DNA of 47,801 nt from Bacillus sp. FJAT-27264 (GCF_001682855.1 NZ_MAQW01000023.1:1-47801), one strand, 5' to 3'. Counted from the stretch's first letter, positions 34,529 through 43,987 are shown. The notes: generated by a model not told the origin, from the letters alone. Program-made: numbers and translations.

Positions 34529-36094
34529 ATGACACCCAGAAAGACAGTACCCAGAAAGACAGTACATAAGATTATTCTTTTTTTTGTAAGCTTCCTGTTA
34601 TTCAGTTCAATTGTACTGCAGCCCCGCATCGCGCTGGCATCAACTGCCGTCGTGAATCCCAATCAAGTCTATTCCTATAAAGTGATGCAAAGGGATATTG
34701 AGAAGCTGGCTACGCTTTATCCAGACCTGATTTCCTATGAATCTCTAGGGCAAACAGCTTATGGCCGCGATCTATGGGCAGTAAGATTAGGGAGAGGTCC
34801 ATCTGTGCTGTCCCTCAACGGGTCACATCATGCGCGGGAGTGGATGACTACTTCGGTGTTGATGAAAATGCTTGATACATACGCTACAGCCTATTACAGC
34901 AACGAGAAAATCGGCAATTATAATGTTCGCAGCTTACTGGACAATGTTAGCCTATGGATCGTTCCCATGGTGAACCCAGATGGGGTGACACTATCCCAGC
35001 AAGGTACAGCTGGAGTGTCAGCCAGCCTTGCGAGTACACTTAGGAAATATAATGGCAACAGCAATAATTTCTCCCGCTGGAAAGCCAATATGCAGGGCTT
35101 GGATCTTAACCGTCAGTATCCTGCCAACTGGAGCACGATTAAGAATGCGGCGCCGTATCCTTCTTACCATAATTACAAGGGAACCCGGCCTGCACAGGCT
35201 CCAGAAGTACAGATGATGATGGATTTCACCCGCAAAGTGGATCCGGAAATCACCATTTCATATCATAGCTCGGGTGAAATCATCTTTTGGAATTTTAATA
35301 CCTTAAGTAGCAATCTGGCTCGGGATAAGAAATTAGCCGTCGATCTTCACAATCTGACCGGGTACTCCCTTGTCCAGCCGGAGAAGAACCCTTCGGGCGG
35401 AGGCTATAAGGACTGGTTCATTCAGGAGTTCAAAAGGCCGGGCTTTACAATTGAAATCGCGCGTTACGCAGGTGAGGGGAGTGTCCCGCTAAGTGAGTTT
35501 AATCGTATCTGGTCTGAAAATAAAGAAGTCGGACTGTACTCTGCCAAGCAATCCTATGATCTATGGATAGGCAAGCAGAAAGTGCAGTACATCCAGAAAA
35601 CCATGAGTTTGTTGGCTGGGACGGAGTTGTATTTCAAAATCGGAGCGAAGGAAAGTATTGCTGCTGTGCCCCCTCAGGAGATCAAGGTCATCGCAAGCAA
35701 GGGTGACTGGTATCAGGTTAGCACGCAGCAAGGGAACGGCTGGATTCATCCCGCTCCTGGTGTGCTGGCAGCCGTTGAAACTATAGCTAAAACGGCTGAT
35801 TTGAAAGTGAAAACGACGCTTTACAAGTACCCGGATGCGTTTGCACCGAAGGTGTCCGTCCTCAATCCGCAGACCGTTCAGGTCAAAGGGAAATGGGGAG
35901 ACTGGCTACTTGTCTCTTCTGGTAGCGGTATGTGGTGGATGAACGGAAAAGGGATTGAGCTTAAAGATCCTGTAGTAGAAAAAGTGGAGCCGATCGCGAA
36001 ACCGATTGAAGCTATCGCAGCACCGGAGCAAACTCCCGCTGCTGCGGAAGAACTTTCGGAACCAGCAGCTCCGGCCGCACCGGTTGCCCCATAA
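34529..36094 (+). CDS. Secreted M14 zinc carboxypeptidase with SH3-like domains
   Basis: 521 residues. A basic start with a repeated PRKTV and a hydrophobic stretch (about 14-32) form a signal peptide, cut probably near ALA-S at residue 37. The M14 catalytic domain (about 50-345) has zinc ligands His101 and Glu104 (SHHARE), His246 (SYHSSG) and the catalytic Glu309 (FTIEIARY). Two SH3b-like domains (about 355-415 and 425-475) should bind cell wall, and the C-terminus is Ala/Pro-rich. It is like the gamma-D-glutamyl-diamino acid endopeptidases of Bacillus, so peptidoglycan peptides are the likely substrate. The ribosome binding site is weak. Confidence 0.9.
   Translation: MTPRKTVPRKTVHKIILFFVSFLLFSSIVLQPRIALASTAVVNPNQVYSYKVMQRDIEKLATLYPDLISYESLGQTAYGRDLWAVRLGRGPSVLSLNGSHHAREWMTTSVLMKMLDTYATAYYSNEKIGNYNVRSLLDNVSLWIVPMVNPDGVTLSQQGTAGVSASLASTLRKYNGNSNNFSRWKANMQGLDLNRQYPANWSTIKNAAPYPSYHNYKGTRPAQAPEVQMMMDFTRKVDPEITISYHSSGEIIFWNFNTLSSNLARDKKLAVDLHNLTGYSLVQPEKNPSGGGYKDWFIQEFKRPGFTIEIARYAGEGSVPLSEFNRIWSENKEVGLYSAKQSYDLWIGKQKVQYIQKTMSLLAGTELYFKIGAKESIAAVPPQEIKVIASKGDWYQVSTQQGNGWIHPAPGVLAAVETIAKTADLKVKTTLYKYPDAFAPKVSVLNPQTVQVKGKWGDWLLVSSGSGMWWMNGKGIELKDPVVEKVEPIAKPIEAIAAPEQTPAAAEELSEPAAPAAPVAP
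34534..34563 (+). repeat. Two tandem copies of a 15-bp unit in the signal peptide
   Basis: ACCCAGAAAGACAGT occurs twice in a row. It encodes a doubled PRKTV that adds positive charge to the n-region of the signal peptide without changing frame. Confidence 0.95.
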
Positions 36095-36171
36095 ACATCC
36101 TCCCGTATGTCATGATTCATCCAACATTCAGTGGGATAGCTAGGCACCCCGCCATTTGCTCGACAACACAA

Positions 36172-36216
36172 AAGAGACTGCTGTCCAGACCATTAGGTCT
36201 GAGTTGGCAGTCTCTT
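36172..36216. terminator. Bidirectional terminator between convergent genes
   Basis: A 10-bp stem AAGAGACTGC / GCAGTCTCTT encloses a second stem AGACC / GGTCT. The T-run is better on the minus strand. It lies between the M14 carboxypeptidase and the dehydrogenase gene. Confidence 0.8.
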
Positions 36217-36271
36217 GTTCATAGTAGGGGCGCAGCTAAGCAGCTAAGCTAGTCGCTGCAATTACGTAATA

Positions 36272-37174
36272 TTATTGTTCTGGCTTTTCTTCGCCGATTT
36301 TCTGACCAATCCAGGCTTCGTAGGTTTTTACTACGGCAGAGAGATCTTCCTCGCCGAAGCCCTGGGTATAACCGGCTTGGAACAGGCTCTTGGCGAGACC
36401 CAGCATCGGCGTAGGGACGCCTGTGGCATCGCTGAGCGAAGAAGCGAGCTTCAGGTCCTTGAGCATCAGTGCCAGTGAGAACTGGTTACTGAAGTCATCC
36501 TCGATGATTTTGCGGCCTTTGAGCTCCGCCTGCTTGCTACCTGCTGAACCGAGTTGCACCAGTTCCAAGAACTTGTCCGCTGGAACACCGGATTTCACGG
36601 CAATAGAGAAGCCTTCGGCAAGCGCAACATTATGGATACCCACCATGGTGTTATGGGCCAGCTTGGCGACAGCGCCGCGGCCATTGCCGCCCATGTGCAG
36701 CAGCTTTTTGCCCATAGTATCGAAGAGGGCACGGTTCGCCTCAATGACTTCGGCGCTGCCGCCGACCATGAATACCAGCGTGCCATCCACGGCTGCAGGC
36801 TTGCTGCCAGTTACCGGTGCATCGAGGAATTGGCTACCGCGCGCTTCCACGGCTGCTGCAATCTCTTGCACCAGTCCAGGAGAGATCGTACTGGAATCGA
36901 TCACGACTGTTCCGGGCTTCAGCGTTCCGAGAATACCCTCTTCTCCGTAATATACTTCACGGATGGAATCATCGTTGCTGATCATGGTAATAATAACATC
37001 CTTGCCTTCTGCTGCTGCACGCGGTGTTGCTGCCGCCTGAGCGCCTTCTTCTACAAGTGGAGTACACTTGGAAGCCGTACGATTATAAACGGTGACCTGA
37101 AATCCACCGCGAAGCAGGTTGGAGGCCATAGGTGCCCCCATCGTTCCGAGTCCGATAAAGCCGATAGTTGTCAT
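36272..37174 (-). CDS. Beta-hydroxyacid dehydrogenase (3-hydroxyisobutyrate dehydrogenase family)
   Basis: 300 residues. An NAD(P)-dependent oxidoreductase of the family that includes tartronate semialdehyde reductase and Bacillus YkwC. The Rossmann motif is GFIGLGTMGAPMASNLL at the N-terminus. The substrate-binding segment FLDAPVTGSKPAA and the catalytic lysine in GAVAKLAHNTMVG are both present. The C-terminal helical domain follows with LMLKDLKLA. The exact substrate cannot be told from sequence. AAGGTGTG precedes the ATG on the minus strand. Confidence 0.9.
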   Translation of the reverse strand: MTTIGFIGLGTMGAPMASNLLRGGFQVTVYNRTASKCTPLVEEGAQAAATPRAAAEGKDVIITMISNDDSIREVYYGEEGILGTLKPGTVVIDSSTISPGLVQEIAAAVEARGSQFLDAPVTGSKPAAVDGTLVFMVGGSAEVIEANRALFDTMGKKLLHMGGNGRGAVAKLAHNTMVGIHNVALAEGFSIAVKSGVPADKFLELVQLGSAGSKQAELKGRKIIEDDFSNQFSLALMLKDLKLASSLSDATGVPTPMLGLAKSLFQAGYTQGFGEEDLSAVVKTYEAWIGQKIGEEKPEQ

Positions 37175-37355
37175 TACTTTTCACACCTTCGCTATTGGAT
37201 TTCTGTTAAATTCGACAGGATTTGTGGAGTGCTTTTCTCCATTTTAGCATGCGCTTTGTACAGGTTCCACAGGTGGCGATACACTTCATCCTGAGGTAGC
37301 GTTTTCAGTTTTATTCAAAAACATCGTTCTAAAGCCCAGGTTGTGTCCTAAGACC

Positions 37356-37384
37356 TTGCCAGCCTAGGAAAATTAAAGTATCCT
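37356..37384 (+). promoter_or_regulatory. Candidate promoter of pgi
   Basis: TTGCCA (37356-37361) and TATCCT (37379-37384), 17 bp apart, lie about 63 bp before the pgi start. The remainder of the 272-bp gap shows nothing else that I can support. Confidence 0.5.
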
Positions 37385-37446
37385 ATTATAAAGTTGTAAC
37401 AAACGGTGTCAAATTTAAAGAGACAAACAGGAGGTTACCATTACAC

Positions 37447-38802
37447 ATGTCTAAAAAGATTAATTTTGACTACAGCAAAGCCCTTACTTTTATCGGACAG
37501 AATGAAATTGACAACTTCGCAGCTCCAGTAAAACTAGCTCACGAGCAGCTACATAACAAGAGCGGAGTGGGTTCCGACTACCTGGGCTGGATCGATCTGC
37601 CAACAGCATACGATAAGGAAGAATTTGCCCGCATTCAGCAGGCTGCCAAGAAGATCCAAAGTGATTCCGAAGTACTTATCGTAATCGGTATCGGCGGTTC
37701 TTACCTAGGCGCACGCGCAGCAATCGAGGCGCTTTCCCATTCCTTCTACAATAACCTTTCCAAGGATAAACGTAAGACACCGGAAGTATATTTTGCCGGT
37801 AACAACATCAGCTCCACTTACATTACGCACCTGCTTGATCTCGTAGAAGGCAAAGACTTCTCCGTGAACGTAATCTCCAAATCCGGTACGACTACTGAGC
37901 CGGCTATCGCTTTCCGCATTTTCCGCGCAGAGCTGGAGAAGAAATACGGTAAGGAAGAAGCTCGCAAGCGCATCTACGCTACTACAGACAAGGAGAAGGG
38001 CGCACTCAAGAAGCTGGCTAATGAAGAAGGCTACGAGTCGTTCATCATTCCAGACGATGTAGGCGGACGTTATTCCGTTCTAACACCTGTAGGTCTGTTG
38101 CCGATTGCTGTTGCAGGCATTAACATCGAAGAAATGATGCAAGGCGCAGCTGCAGCAGCTGACGAGTTCAACAACCCGGACGTGGCAACGAACCAAAGTT
38201 ATCAGTACGCTGCTGTACGTAACGCTTTGTACCGTAAAGGCAAAACAACAGAAATCCTTGTCAACTACGAGCCTTCCCTACACTTTGTATCCGAGTGGTG
38301 GAAACAGCTGTACGGCGAGAGCGAAGGAAAGGACTTCAAAGGAATTTATCCTTCTTCCGTAGATTTCTCGACAGATCTTCACTCCATGGGTCAATTCATT
38401 CAGGAGGGTAACCGTAACATCTTCGAAACGGTCATCCAAGTGGAGCAAGTGGCTCATCACGTAACGATCGAGAATGATCCGGATGATTTGGATGGTCTGA
38501 ACTTCCTGACTGGCAAAACGATGGATTTTGTTAACAAGAAAGCTTTCCAAGGAACGATGCTGGCACACACAGACGGACAAGTACCGAACCTGATCGTTAC
38601 CATTCCGGACCAAACGCCGTATACTTTCGGATATCTGGTTTATTTCTTTGAAAAAGCCTGCGGGATCAGCGGATACCTGCTGGGCGTCAATCCTTTTGAC
38701 CAACCAGGCGTGGAAGCTTACAAGAAGAACATGTTCGCGCTGCTGGGCAAACCGGGTTACGAGAAGGAAAAGGCTGAGCTGGAAGCCAGACTTACCGAGT
38801 AA
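37447..38802 (+). CDS. pgi: Glucose-6-phosphate isomerase
   Basis: 451 residues, normal for Firmicutes. It interconverts glucose-6-phosphate and fructose-6-phosphate. The two sugar isomerase (SIS) domains are clear: [18 protein letters not shown] and [16 protein letters not shown] bind phosphate. [17 protein letters not shown] and the [16 protein letters not shown] region carry family signatures, and a Lys/His pair near the C-terminus ([14 protein letters not shown]) completes the active site. AGGAGGT lies 10 bp upstream of the ATG. Confidence 0.98.
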   Translation: MSKKINFDYSKALTFIGQNEIDNFAAPVKLAHEQLHNKSGVGSDYLGWIDLPTAYDKEEFARIQQAAKKIQSDSEVLIVIGIGGSYLGARAAIEALSHSFYNNLSKDKRKTPEVYFAGNNISSTYITHLLDLVEGKDFSVNVISKSGTTTEPAIAFRIFRAELEKKYGKEEARKRIYATTDKEKGALKKLANEEGYESFIIPDDVGGRYSVLTPVGLLPIAVAGINIEEMMQGAAAAADEFNNPDVATNQSYQYAAVRNALYRKGKTTEILVNYEPSLHFVSEWWKQLYGESEGKDFKGIYPSSVDFSTDLHSMGQFIQEGNRNIFETVIQVEQVAHHVTIENDPDDLDGLNFLTGKTMDFVNKKAFQGTMLAHTDGQVPNLIVTIPDQTPYTFGYLVYFFEKACGISGYLLGVNPFDQPGVEAYKKNMFALLGKPGYEKEKAELEARLTE

Positions 38803-38847
38803 CATCGGCTACACCGAAGCAACCCTCATACTAGCGTAACTCACACT

Positions 38848-38884
38848 GGAGCAGCCCATAGGTATCATTACCGCGGGCTGCTCC
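38848..38884 (+). terminator. Hairpin after pgi (possible terminator)
   Basis: A perfect 10-bp stem GGAGCAGCCC / GGGCTGCTCC encloses a second stem GGTA / TACC. There is no T-run on either strand, so termination would be weak; it may instead protect the mRNA end. Confidence 0.5.
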
Positions 38885-38928
38885 TCATATATATTAAGCT
38901 ATTATTTGCGTATAAGGACTGGGCAATC

Positions 38929-39561
38929 ATGTTGGAACAATACCGGACGGTGCGCGCCCCTGGGTCCCAGGAGATCGTAATCCGTAAGTCACGCTTTATC
39001 GGCCATGTTAAGCCGGTGGAGAATGAAGAAGAAGCGGTGCAATTTATCGAAGACATCAAGAAGCAGCATTGGAACGCCACACATAACTGCTCTGCTTTTA
39101 TGATTGGTGAGAGGGACGAGATCCAGAGGCAGTCTGACGACGGGGAGCCTAGCGGAACAGCAGGTAAACCGATTTTGGAGGTAATCCGCAGCCAAGGGGT
39201 TAAAAATGTCGCAATTGTTGTCACCCGTTATTTCGGAGGCATCATGCTGGGAGCTGGAGGGCTGATCCGGGCCTACGCAGATGGCGCAGCAATCGCGCTT
39301 GAAGCTGGAGAGGTCATCACTCGTGTACTGAGGCGGGAGGTATTCGTGGAACTGGATTACACCTGGCTGGGCAAGGTTGAGAACGAGCTCCGGGGCAGAG
39401 GTATTCAGACCGGCGAGACTTCATTCACCGACAAAGTGACACTGACCTGTCTGCCACGCAATGATGAGGGCGATGCATTTATGGCATGGATAACAGATCT
39501 AACCCAAGGCCAAGCCTTGGTAACGGAAGGGCGGCGGCTTTACTACAACGAAGGGGAATAG
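38929..39561 (+). CDS. yvyE: YigZ/YvyE (IMPACT) family protein
   Basis: 210 residues. The N-terminal UPF0029/IMPACT domain has the family signatures FIGHVKPVENEEEA, HNCSAFMIG, SDDGEPSGTAGKPILE and VVTRYFGGIMLGAGGLIRAY. A C-terminal DUF1949 domain follows (about 140-205). The family binds nucleic acid or translating ribosomes in some organisms; no enzyme activity is established. The gene is 4 bp from the following TetR gene, so the two probably share a transcript. Confidence 0.93.
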   Translation: MLEQYRTVRAPGSQEIVIRKSRFIGHVKPVENEEEAVQFIEDIKKQHWNATHNCSAFMIGERDEIQRQSDDGEPSGTAGKPILEVIRSQGVKNVAIVVTRYFGGIMLGAGGLIRAYADGAAIALEAGEVITRVLRREVFVELDYTWLGKVENELRGRGIQTGETSFTDKVTLTCLPRNDEGDAFMAWITDLTQGQALVTEGRRLYYNEGE

Positions 39562-39564
39562 ACG

Positions 39565-40146
39565 ATGGCAAGAAGAGCAGTAGAGCAAGAGTTGTCGAGG
39601 GAAAGGATACTGGAGGCAGCCAGGCATTTGTTTATTACCAAAGGATACCGGGCGATTTCCATGCGCAGCATAGGGCAGCACTTGGGGTATAGCCATGGCT
39701 CCCTCTATTATCACTTCAAGGAAAAGGCGGAGTTGTTCTACGCCATTGTTGTCGAGGATTTCAATTATGTGGCTGCACTGCTGAGCCAGGCCATGAATAA
39801 TCCCCCGGAAGAAGGTATGACACGGGTGGAGCAGCTAATTATGGAGTTTATCCGGTTTGGACTGGATCATCCTTATCAATACGAGATCATGTTCATGATC
39901 CGTGATGAAGAGTTGCTGGCCTATTGCAGAGCAGAACAGGGACGATGTTATGACTTATTCGCAAGTATTGTACGCCGTCATATGAAAGAAGAAGGATTTG
40001 TACATGGGGACTGGCAGAGTATGCCGTTGACCTTATTTTTATCCGCACACGGATTTATTTCTTACTATATTCAAGATAAAGTGTCTTTTGAGGACGTCAA
40101 AGCAGAAGCAGTCTCCCATATCAAGGTATTATGCCGCAATCTGTAG
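39565..40146 (+). CDS. TetR family transcriptional regulator
   Basis: 193 residues. The N-terminal helix-turn-helix (about 12-58) shows the TetR pattern: RILEAARHLFITKGYRAISM then IGQHLGYSHGSLYYHFKEKAEL. The C-terminal helical domain (about 70-190) would bind an effector or dimerise; it contains FMIRDEELLAYCRAEQG. The ligand and targets are unknown, though its own operon with yvyE is a possible target. GAAGGGGA precedes the ATG. Confidence 0.92.
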   Translation: MARRAVEQELSRERILEAARHLFITKGYRAISMRSIGQHLGYSHGSLYYHFKEKAELFYAIVVEDFNYVAALLSQAMNNPPEEGMTRVEQLIMEFIRFGLDHPYQYEIMFMIRDEELLAYCRAEQGRCYDLFASIVRRHMKEEGFVHGDWQSMPLTLFLSAHGFISYYIQDKVSFEDVKAEAVSHIKVLCRNL

Positions 40147-40241
40147 ATTTTGCTTTTTTTTAAGTTTTTGCTTTAAAGCATTGCATTGGTATAACATCAC
40201 TTCTCTGCTTGATGAAAGTGTCATAGGAGCTATACTTTTTA

Positions 40242-40288
40242 AAGAGGGCCGCTTCACGGTAGCAGCCGTTAGCGGCCCTCTTGTTTTT
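40242..40288. terminator. Bidirectional intrinsic terminator
   Basis: A 12-bp stem AAGAGGGCCGCT / AGCGGCCCTCTT with an inner ACGG / CCGT pairing lies between the convergent TetR and YjbQ genes. TTGTTTTT follows on the plus strand and TTAAAAAG on the minus strand. Confidence 0.9.
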
Positions 40289-40688
40289 ATCCCTCAACGA
40301 TTTTCAGATAATACTCTCTGTGTCTGGGCCCGTCAAATTCGCAAAAATAAATCCCTTGCCAGCGCCCTAATAGCAACTCGCCATCATGAATGATGATGCT
40401 CTGTGAAGGTCCTGCGGTAATGGATTTCAGGTGGGAAGCTGTATTACCCTCAGCATGGCGATATTTCGGATGCTTCCATGGATAGATCTCATCCAGCTGC
40501 ATTAGCACATCATGTTTTACATCAGGATCGGCATTCTCGTTAATGGCAATTCCCGCTGTGGTGTGTGGACAATAGACAACAAGAATTCCATTCTGAACAC
40601 CGCTTTTTTTAACGTAAGATACCACCTCGCGGGTAATATCGCGCAGTTCGTCACGCTTGCTCGTAGATAGCTGGATCGTATTCAGCAT
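40287..40688 (-). CDS. YjbQ family protein (UPF0047)
   Basis: 133 residues. A small trimeric beta-protein family with conserved His residues: YCPHTTAGIAINENADPDV, then a WKHPKYRHAEGNTASHLK segment and GRWQGIYFCEFDGPRHRE. Some members show weak thiamine phosphate synthase activity, but the physiological role is unknown. The frame opens at 40715; GAGAGGAG on the minus strand is placed for the ATG at 40688. Confidence 0.92.
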   Translation of the reverse strand: MLNTIQLSTSKRDELRDITREVVSYVKKSGVQNGILVVYCPHTTAGIAINENADPDVKHDVLMQLDEIYPWKHPKYRHAEGNTASHLKSITAGPSQSIIIHDGELLLGRWQGIYFCEFDGPRHREYYLKIVEG

Positions 40689-40846
40689 GCTACATTCTCC
40701 TCTCTGAATCAACAAACCTGAACAGCATGAAACGCTAGAAGCAACCCTTTTTCAAGGGGAAATGGTTTTCATTACATATTTTACCCTAAAACGCCTGGAA
40801 AGTAATTGACGGTAGTTAGTCGCTTTTGGTAAAGTAGTGTTTATAT

Positions 40847-40872
40847 TAAACCGAGTATATTAATAGGAATAA
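40847..40872 (+). promoter_or_regulatory. CymR-like operator upstream of the sulfate transporter
   Basis: The 26-bp stretch fits the Bacillus CymR consensus at all but two defined positions, judged from memory: it begins TAAACC, has the expected A residue in the middle, and ends AGGAATAA, the GGAAT core being perfect. CymR represses sulfur-uptake genes when cysteine is plentiful. The location 58 bp before cysT makes biological sense. No clear promoter boxes could be fixed around it. Confidence 0.55.
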
Positions 40873-40929
40873 TGCTGTGTGTAAAGGCAAGTATACCGAC
40901 CGGTAAGCCGGAGGTGGGGGGACTAATCG

Positions 40930-41748
40930 TTGAATTCGCTGCTTAGACACAAAGGATGGACCTGGGGGTTCCGCACCACGATCCTGCTGTATTTTGTAGT
41001 CTTGATTGTACTGCCGATTCTTGGGGTGTATTATAGCTCCTTCTCGCTGGGTTTTGGTAATTTCGCCGAAAGCCTCAGTGATCCGATTGCCTGGAAATCG
41101 GTATTACTGACGTTAAAGCTGGCTGTTATCGCTGCACTCATTAATGTACTGGTGGGGACGATGATTGCCTGGGTGCTGATCCGCTACAAGTTTCCCGGCA
41201 AGGCCTTGTTGAACAGTATGGTGGATTTACCGTTTGCCCTGCCTACGGCGGTAGGGGGATTAATGATTCTGCTGTTGCTCGGACCCGGTAGTCTGATCGG
41301 CGGAATTGCAGAGAAGCTGGGCTTCGAGATTGTCTTCCACCAGCCGGCCATCGTTATTGCGATGGTGTTCGTTACGTTTCCTTTTGTAATCCGTGCGGTG
41401 CAGCCGTTACTGGAGGAACTGGATCCTTCGGAAGAAGAAGCTGCATATACCATGGGTGCCAAGGGCGTTAGGGTGTTCCGTCAGGTGATTCTGCCGTCTA
41501 TGGCTCCCGGAATAATTGGTGGCGGTATGCTGGCTTTCTCAAGGGCGCTGGCGGAGTTTGGGGCGGTCGTGCTCGTAGCTGGCAATATCCCAGGCCGTAC
41601 ACTGGTTTCCTCTGTTTTTATCTACGGTGAAGTGGAGAGCGACAATCCCGTAAGCGCCTCAGCCGTATCCATCATCCTCCTAACCTTATCCTTCCTCATC
41701 CTATGGCTGATCAATATGGTGCAGATGCGGGGGAGAAGATCATCATGA
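40930..41748 (+). CDS. cysT: Sulfate ABC transporter permease CysT
   Basis: 272 residues with six predicted membrane helices. The EAA-type loop that contacts the ATPase is EEAAYTMGAKGVRVFRQVILP (split at about 175-195). The family hallmark ALAEFGAVVLVAGNIPGRT identifies it as the CysT/CysU subunit of sulfate or thiosulfate importers. The start is TTG; GGAGG lies 15 bp and GGGGGG 9 bp upstream. The end overlaps cysW by 4 bp (ATGA). Confidence 0.93.
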   Translation: MNSLLRHKGWTWGFRTTILLYFVVLIVLPILGVYYSSFSLGFGNFAESLSDPIAWKSVLLTLKLAVIAALINVLVGTMIAWVLIRYKFPGKALLNSMVDLPFALPTAVGGLMILLLLGPGSLIGGIAEKLGFEIVFHQPAIVIAMVFVTFPFVIRAVQPLLEELDPSEEEAAYTMGAKGVRVFRQVILPSMAPGIIGGGMLAFSRALAEFGAVVLVAGNIPGRTLVSSVFIYGEVESDNPVSASAVSIILLTLSFLILWLINMVQMRGRRSS

Positions 41749-42542
41749 GAAAACTTTGGATTGGGTTAACGTATCTGGTGTTCTTTCTACTCATTGCTGC
41801 GCCACTGGGCAAAATGACCGCGGGAGCCTTCAGTCAGGGACCTGCTGGCTTGTGGAACGCCCTGGTCCGGCCAGAAGCACTCCATGCGCTGATGATGACC
41901 GGTTTTGTCGTAGTCGTAGTAACGCTGCTGAATACGCTGTTCGGAATTATGCTGGCTCTTTATCTGGTCCGGGCTCGTTGGATCGGACGGCGACTGAAAG
42001 GCTTTCTGAACAGTATTGTCGATCTGCCGTATGCGGTCTCGCCGGTGATTGGCGGTTTGATGATTGTGCTGCTTCTCGGACCGGACAGTGCGCTGGGCGC
42101 GCTGTTTGAAGGGATCGGGCTGAAAATTGTGTATGCTTTTCCCGGCATGGTCATTGCCACACTCTTCGTGACGTTCCCCTTGATGGTGCGCGAGATTATG
42201 CCTGTGCTGCAGGAGATCGGCTCTCAACAGGAGGAAGCGGCTTCGACGCTTGGTGCTTATGGCTGGACGACCTTCTGGCGGGTGACCTGGCCTTCGATTC
42301 GCTGGGCGGTAGTGTACGGTGTCATCTTGACGGTCGCCCGCTCGCTGGGTGAGTTCGGGGCGGTGCTGGTCGTCTCGGGCAATATCATGAATAAAACGCA
42401 AACGGCTACTACGCTTGTATATCAGGATGTCGAGAATTTTAATGTGACCGCTGCGGGCGGTGTAGCGCTTGTGCTGGCGGCTTTTTCCGTAGGTCTACTG
42501 CTGTTGATGGAATGGACCAAGAGAAGAAAGGGAGTGCATTGA
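41745..42542 (+). CDS. cysW: Sulfate ABC transporter permease CysW
   Basis: About 265 residues with six predicted helices. The EAA-type loop EEAASTLGAYGWTTFWRVTWP and the hallmark SLGEFGAVLVVSGNIMNKT mark the CysW subunit. The frame is open from 41703, but the ATG at 41745 forms an ATGA overlap with the cysT stop, the usual arrangement. It forms the membrane channel with CysT. Confidence 0.93.
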   Translation: MRKLWIGLTYLVFFLLIAAPLGKMTAGAFSQGPAGLWNALVRPEALHALMMTGFVVVVVTLLNTLFGIMLALYLVRARWIGRRLKGFLNSIVDLPYAVSPVIGGLMIVLLLGPDSALGALFEGIGLKIVYAFPGMVIATLFVTFPLMVREIMPVLQEIGSQQEEAASTLGAYGWTTFWRVTWPSIRWAVVYGVILTVARSLGEFGAVLVVSGNIMNKTQTATTLVYQDVENFNVTAAGGVALVLAAFSVGLLLLMEWTKRRKGVH

Positions 42543-42543
42543 T

Positions 42544-43608
42544 ATGCATGTCGAAGTCCGGGGATTAAACAAGCATTTTGGAGATTTTCATGCCGTCAAG
42601 GATGTGGAATTCGGGATTACCAAGGGACATCTGATCGGCCTGCTCGGCCCAAGCGGCGGCGGCAAAACCTCGATCCTGCGCATGCTGGCAGGGCTGGAGT
42701 CACCGGATAGTGGTGAGATTATTTTTCATGGTCAGACGGTCAACAACCTCCCTCCTCAGGAACGCGGCATCGGCTTCGTCTTCCAGAACTATGCCCTGTT
42801 CAAGCATATGACCGTATTTGAGAATATTGCCTTTGGCCTGAAGGTGAAAAAAGCAAGCAAGACAGCTATCCGCGACCGGGTGACCGAGCTTGTCGAGTTG
42901 ACGGGCCTGAAGGGTTTTGAAAAACGCTATCCGCACCAGTTGTCCGGTGGTCAGCGTCAGCGTGTGGCGTTCGCCCGGGCGCTTGCGCCGGAGCCACAGC
43001 TGCTGCTACTCGATGAGCCGTTTGCGGCGATTGATGCGAAGATCCGCCAGGAGCTGCGCTCATGGCTGCGCGAGCTGATAGAACGTGTAGGCATCACCTC
43101 CATCTTCGTTACCCATGATCAGGATGAAGCGATTGAAGTGGCGGACGAGATCATGATCATTAACCAGGGACGTCTGGAGCAGAAGGGGACCCCGTGGGAT
43201 ATTTACAAAGAGCCGAAGACGCCGTTCGTTGCGACATTCATCGGTGAATCTACGCTCATTGAGAATGCTTCCGAGCTGAAAGGTTTTAACAATGCTGGCG
43301 GCGGTAAGCCGACTAAAGCGCTGATCCGTCCCGAATACATCGAGGTGGGCAACCTGAATGAATTTAGGGTGGCCTCTGCTACCGAACAGGGCATCGTGAA
43401 GCATCTGCATTTCCGCGGCAGTGAATGGCTGGTAGAGATCGAAGTGAACGGCCACAAGCTCGTGACTTACCGTTCTTTGGAGAAGGAGACCTTACAGGTG
43501 GGGCAGGAAATATCCGTGCTGGTGCACCGCGCTTACCTGTTCAACGAGGATCATAGCTGGATTCAGGAGAACAACCTGAAGGATGACCCGATGCCTGTAT
43601 TTATTTAA
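42544..43608 (+). CDS. cysA: Sulfate ABC transporter ATPase CysA
   Basis: 354 residues. Walker A is GPSGGGKTS (35-43), the ABC signature LSGGQ (133-137), Walker B LLLLDEP (153-159) and the switch His is in THDQDEA. A C-terminal TOBE-like domain follows (about 240-350, with ALIRPEYIEV). It hydrolyses ATP to drive sulfate import through CysT-CysW. It starts 1 bp after cysW ends. The binding-protein gene lies 440 bp further on rather than at the front of the operon. Confidence 0.95.
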   Translation: MHVEVRGLNKHFGDFHAVKDVEFGITKGHLIGLLGPSGGGKTSILRMLAGLESPDSGEIIFHGQTVNNLPPQERGIGFVFQNYALFKHMTVFENIAFGLKVKKASKTAIRDRVTELVELTGLKGFEKRYPHQLSGGQRQRVAFARALAPEPQLLLLDEPFAAIDAKIRQELRSWLRELIERVGITSIFVTHDQDEAIEVADEIMIINQGRLEQKGTPWDIYKEPKTPFVATFIGESTLIENASELKGFNNAGGGKPTKALIRPEYIEVGNLNEFRVASATEQGIVKHLHFRGSEWLVEIEVNGHKLVTYRSLEKETLQVGQEISVLVHRAYLFNEDHSWIQENNLKDDPMPVFI

Positions 43609-43742
43609 TTCTATTCTATTTAGTTTGGTAGATAGTTTGGTGATAACGAGGGTTATAGAAGGTTATGCGAAGAGTGAGGTTCGAAGAGTGAAGGTTGAAG
43701 ATCAAACGTGCCGAATGTGAAAAGTTATTGGTATTGTATAAA

Positions 43743-43926
43743 TAACTGGAAAAGCTCCCGTTAATCCTCTGATTTGCGGGCAGCTTCATTAAACAACTGG
43801 AAAAACTCCTGTTATTCTAAGGTTTTTCGTCGATTGACAGAAAAAGAGCCGAATTAACAGGAGGAATTCCAGTTAGATTCCGATAGGGCGGCAATGCGAG
43901 TGAAATAACGGTAGAAAATCCCGTTA
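43743..43926. repeat. Mirrored intergenic element 1 (four ~23-bp units)
   Basis: Four related units lie in the 427-bp gap between cysA and the binding-protein gene: direct copies starting at 43743 and 43794 (TAACTGG..., CAACTGG...), and inverted copies ending at 43875 and 43926. Both pairs are exactly 51 bp apart. The whole forms an imperfect inverted repeat with arms near 85 bp and TTTTTC / GAAAAA at the centre. It has the same plan and length as the element at 47619. The rest of the gap (43609-43742) holds only short direct repeats such as TAGTTTGGT twice. Confidence 0.8.
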
Positions 43927-43966
43927 ATACTCGTGATCAAGTCTGATTACGTTTCACGCTAGCAGT

Positions 43967-43987
43967 GAGTATTGAGTATTGAGTATT
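43967..43987 (+). repeat. Three tandem copies of a 7-bp unit
   Basis: GAGTATT is repeated three times about 60 bp before the sulfate-binding protein gene. Copy-number change here could alter spacing in its upstream region. Confidence 0.9.

Noticed and set aside
43743..43928. Evenly spaced palindromic units resembling a CRISPR array
   Set aside because: Only four divergent units, two of them inverted, and no cas genes. The layout is a mirrored intergenic element.
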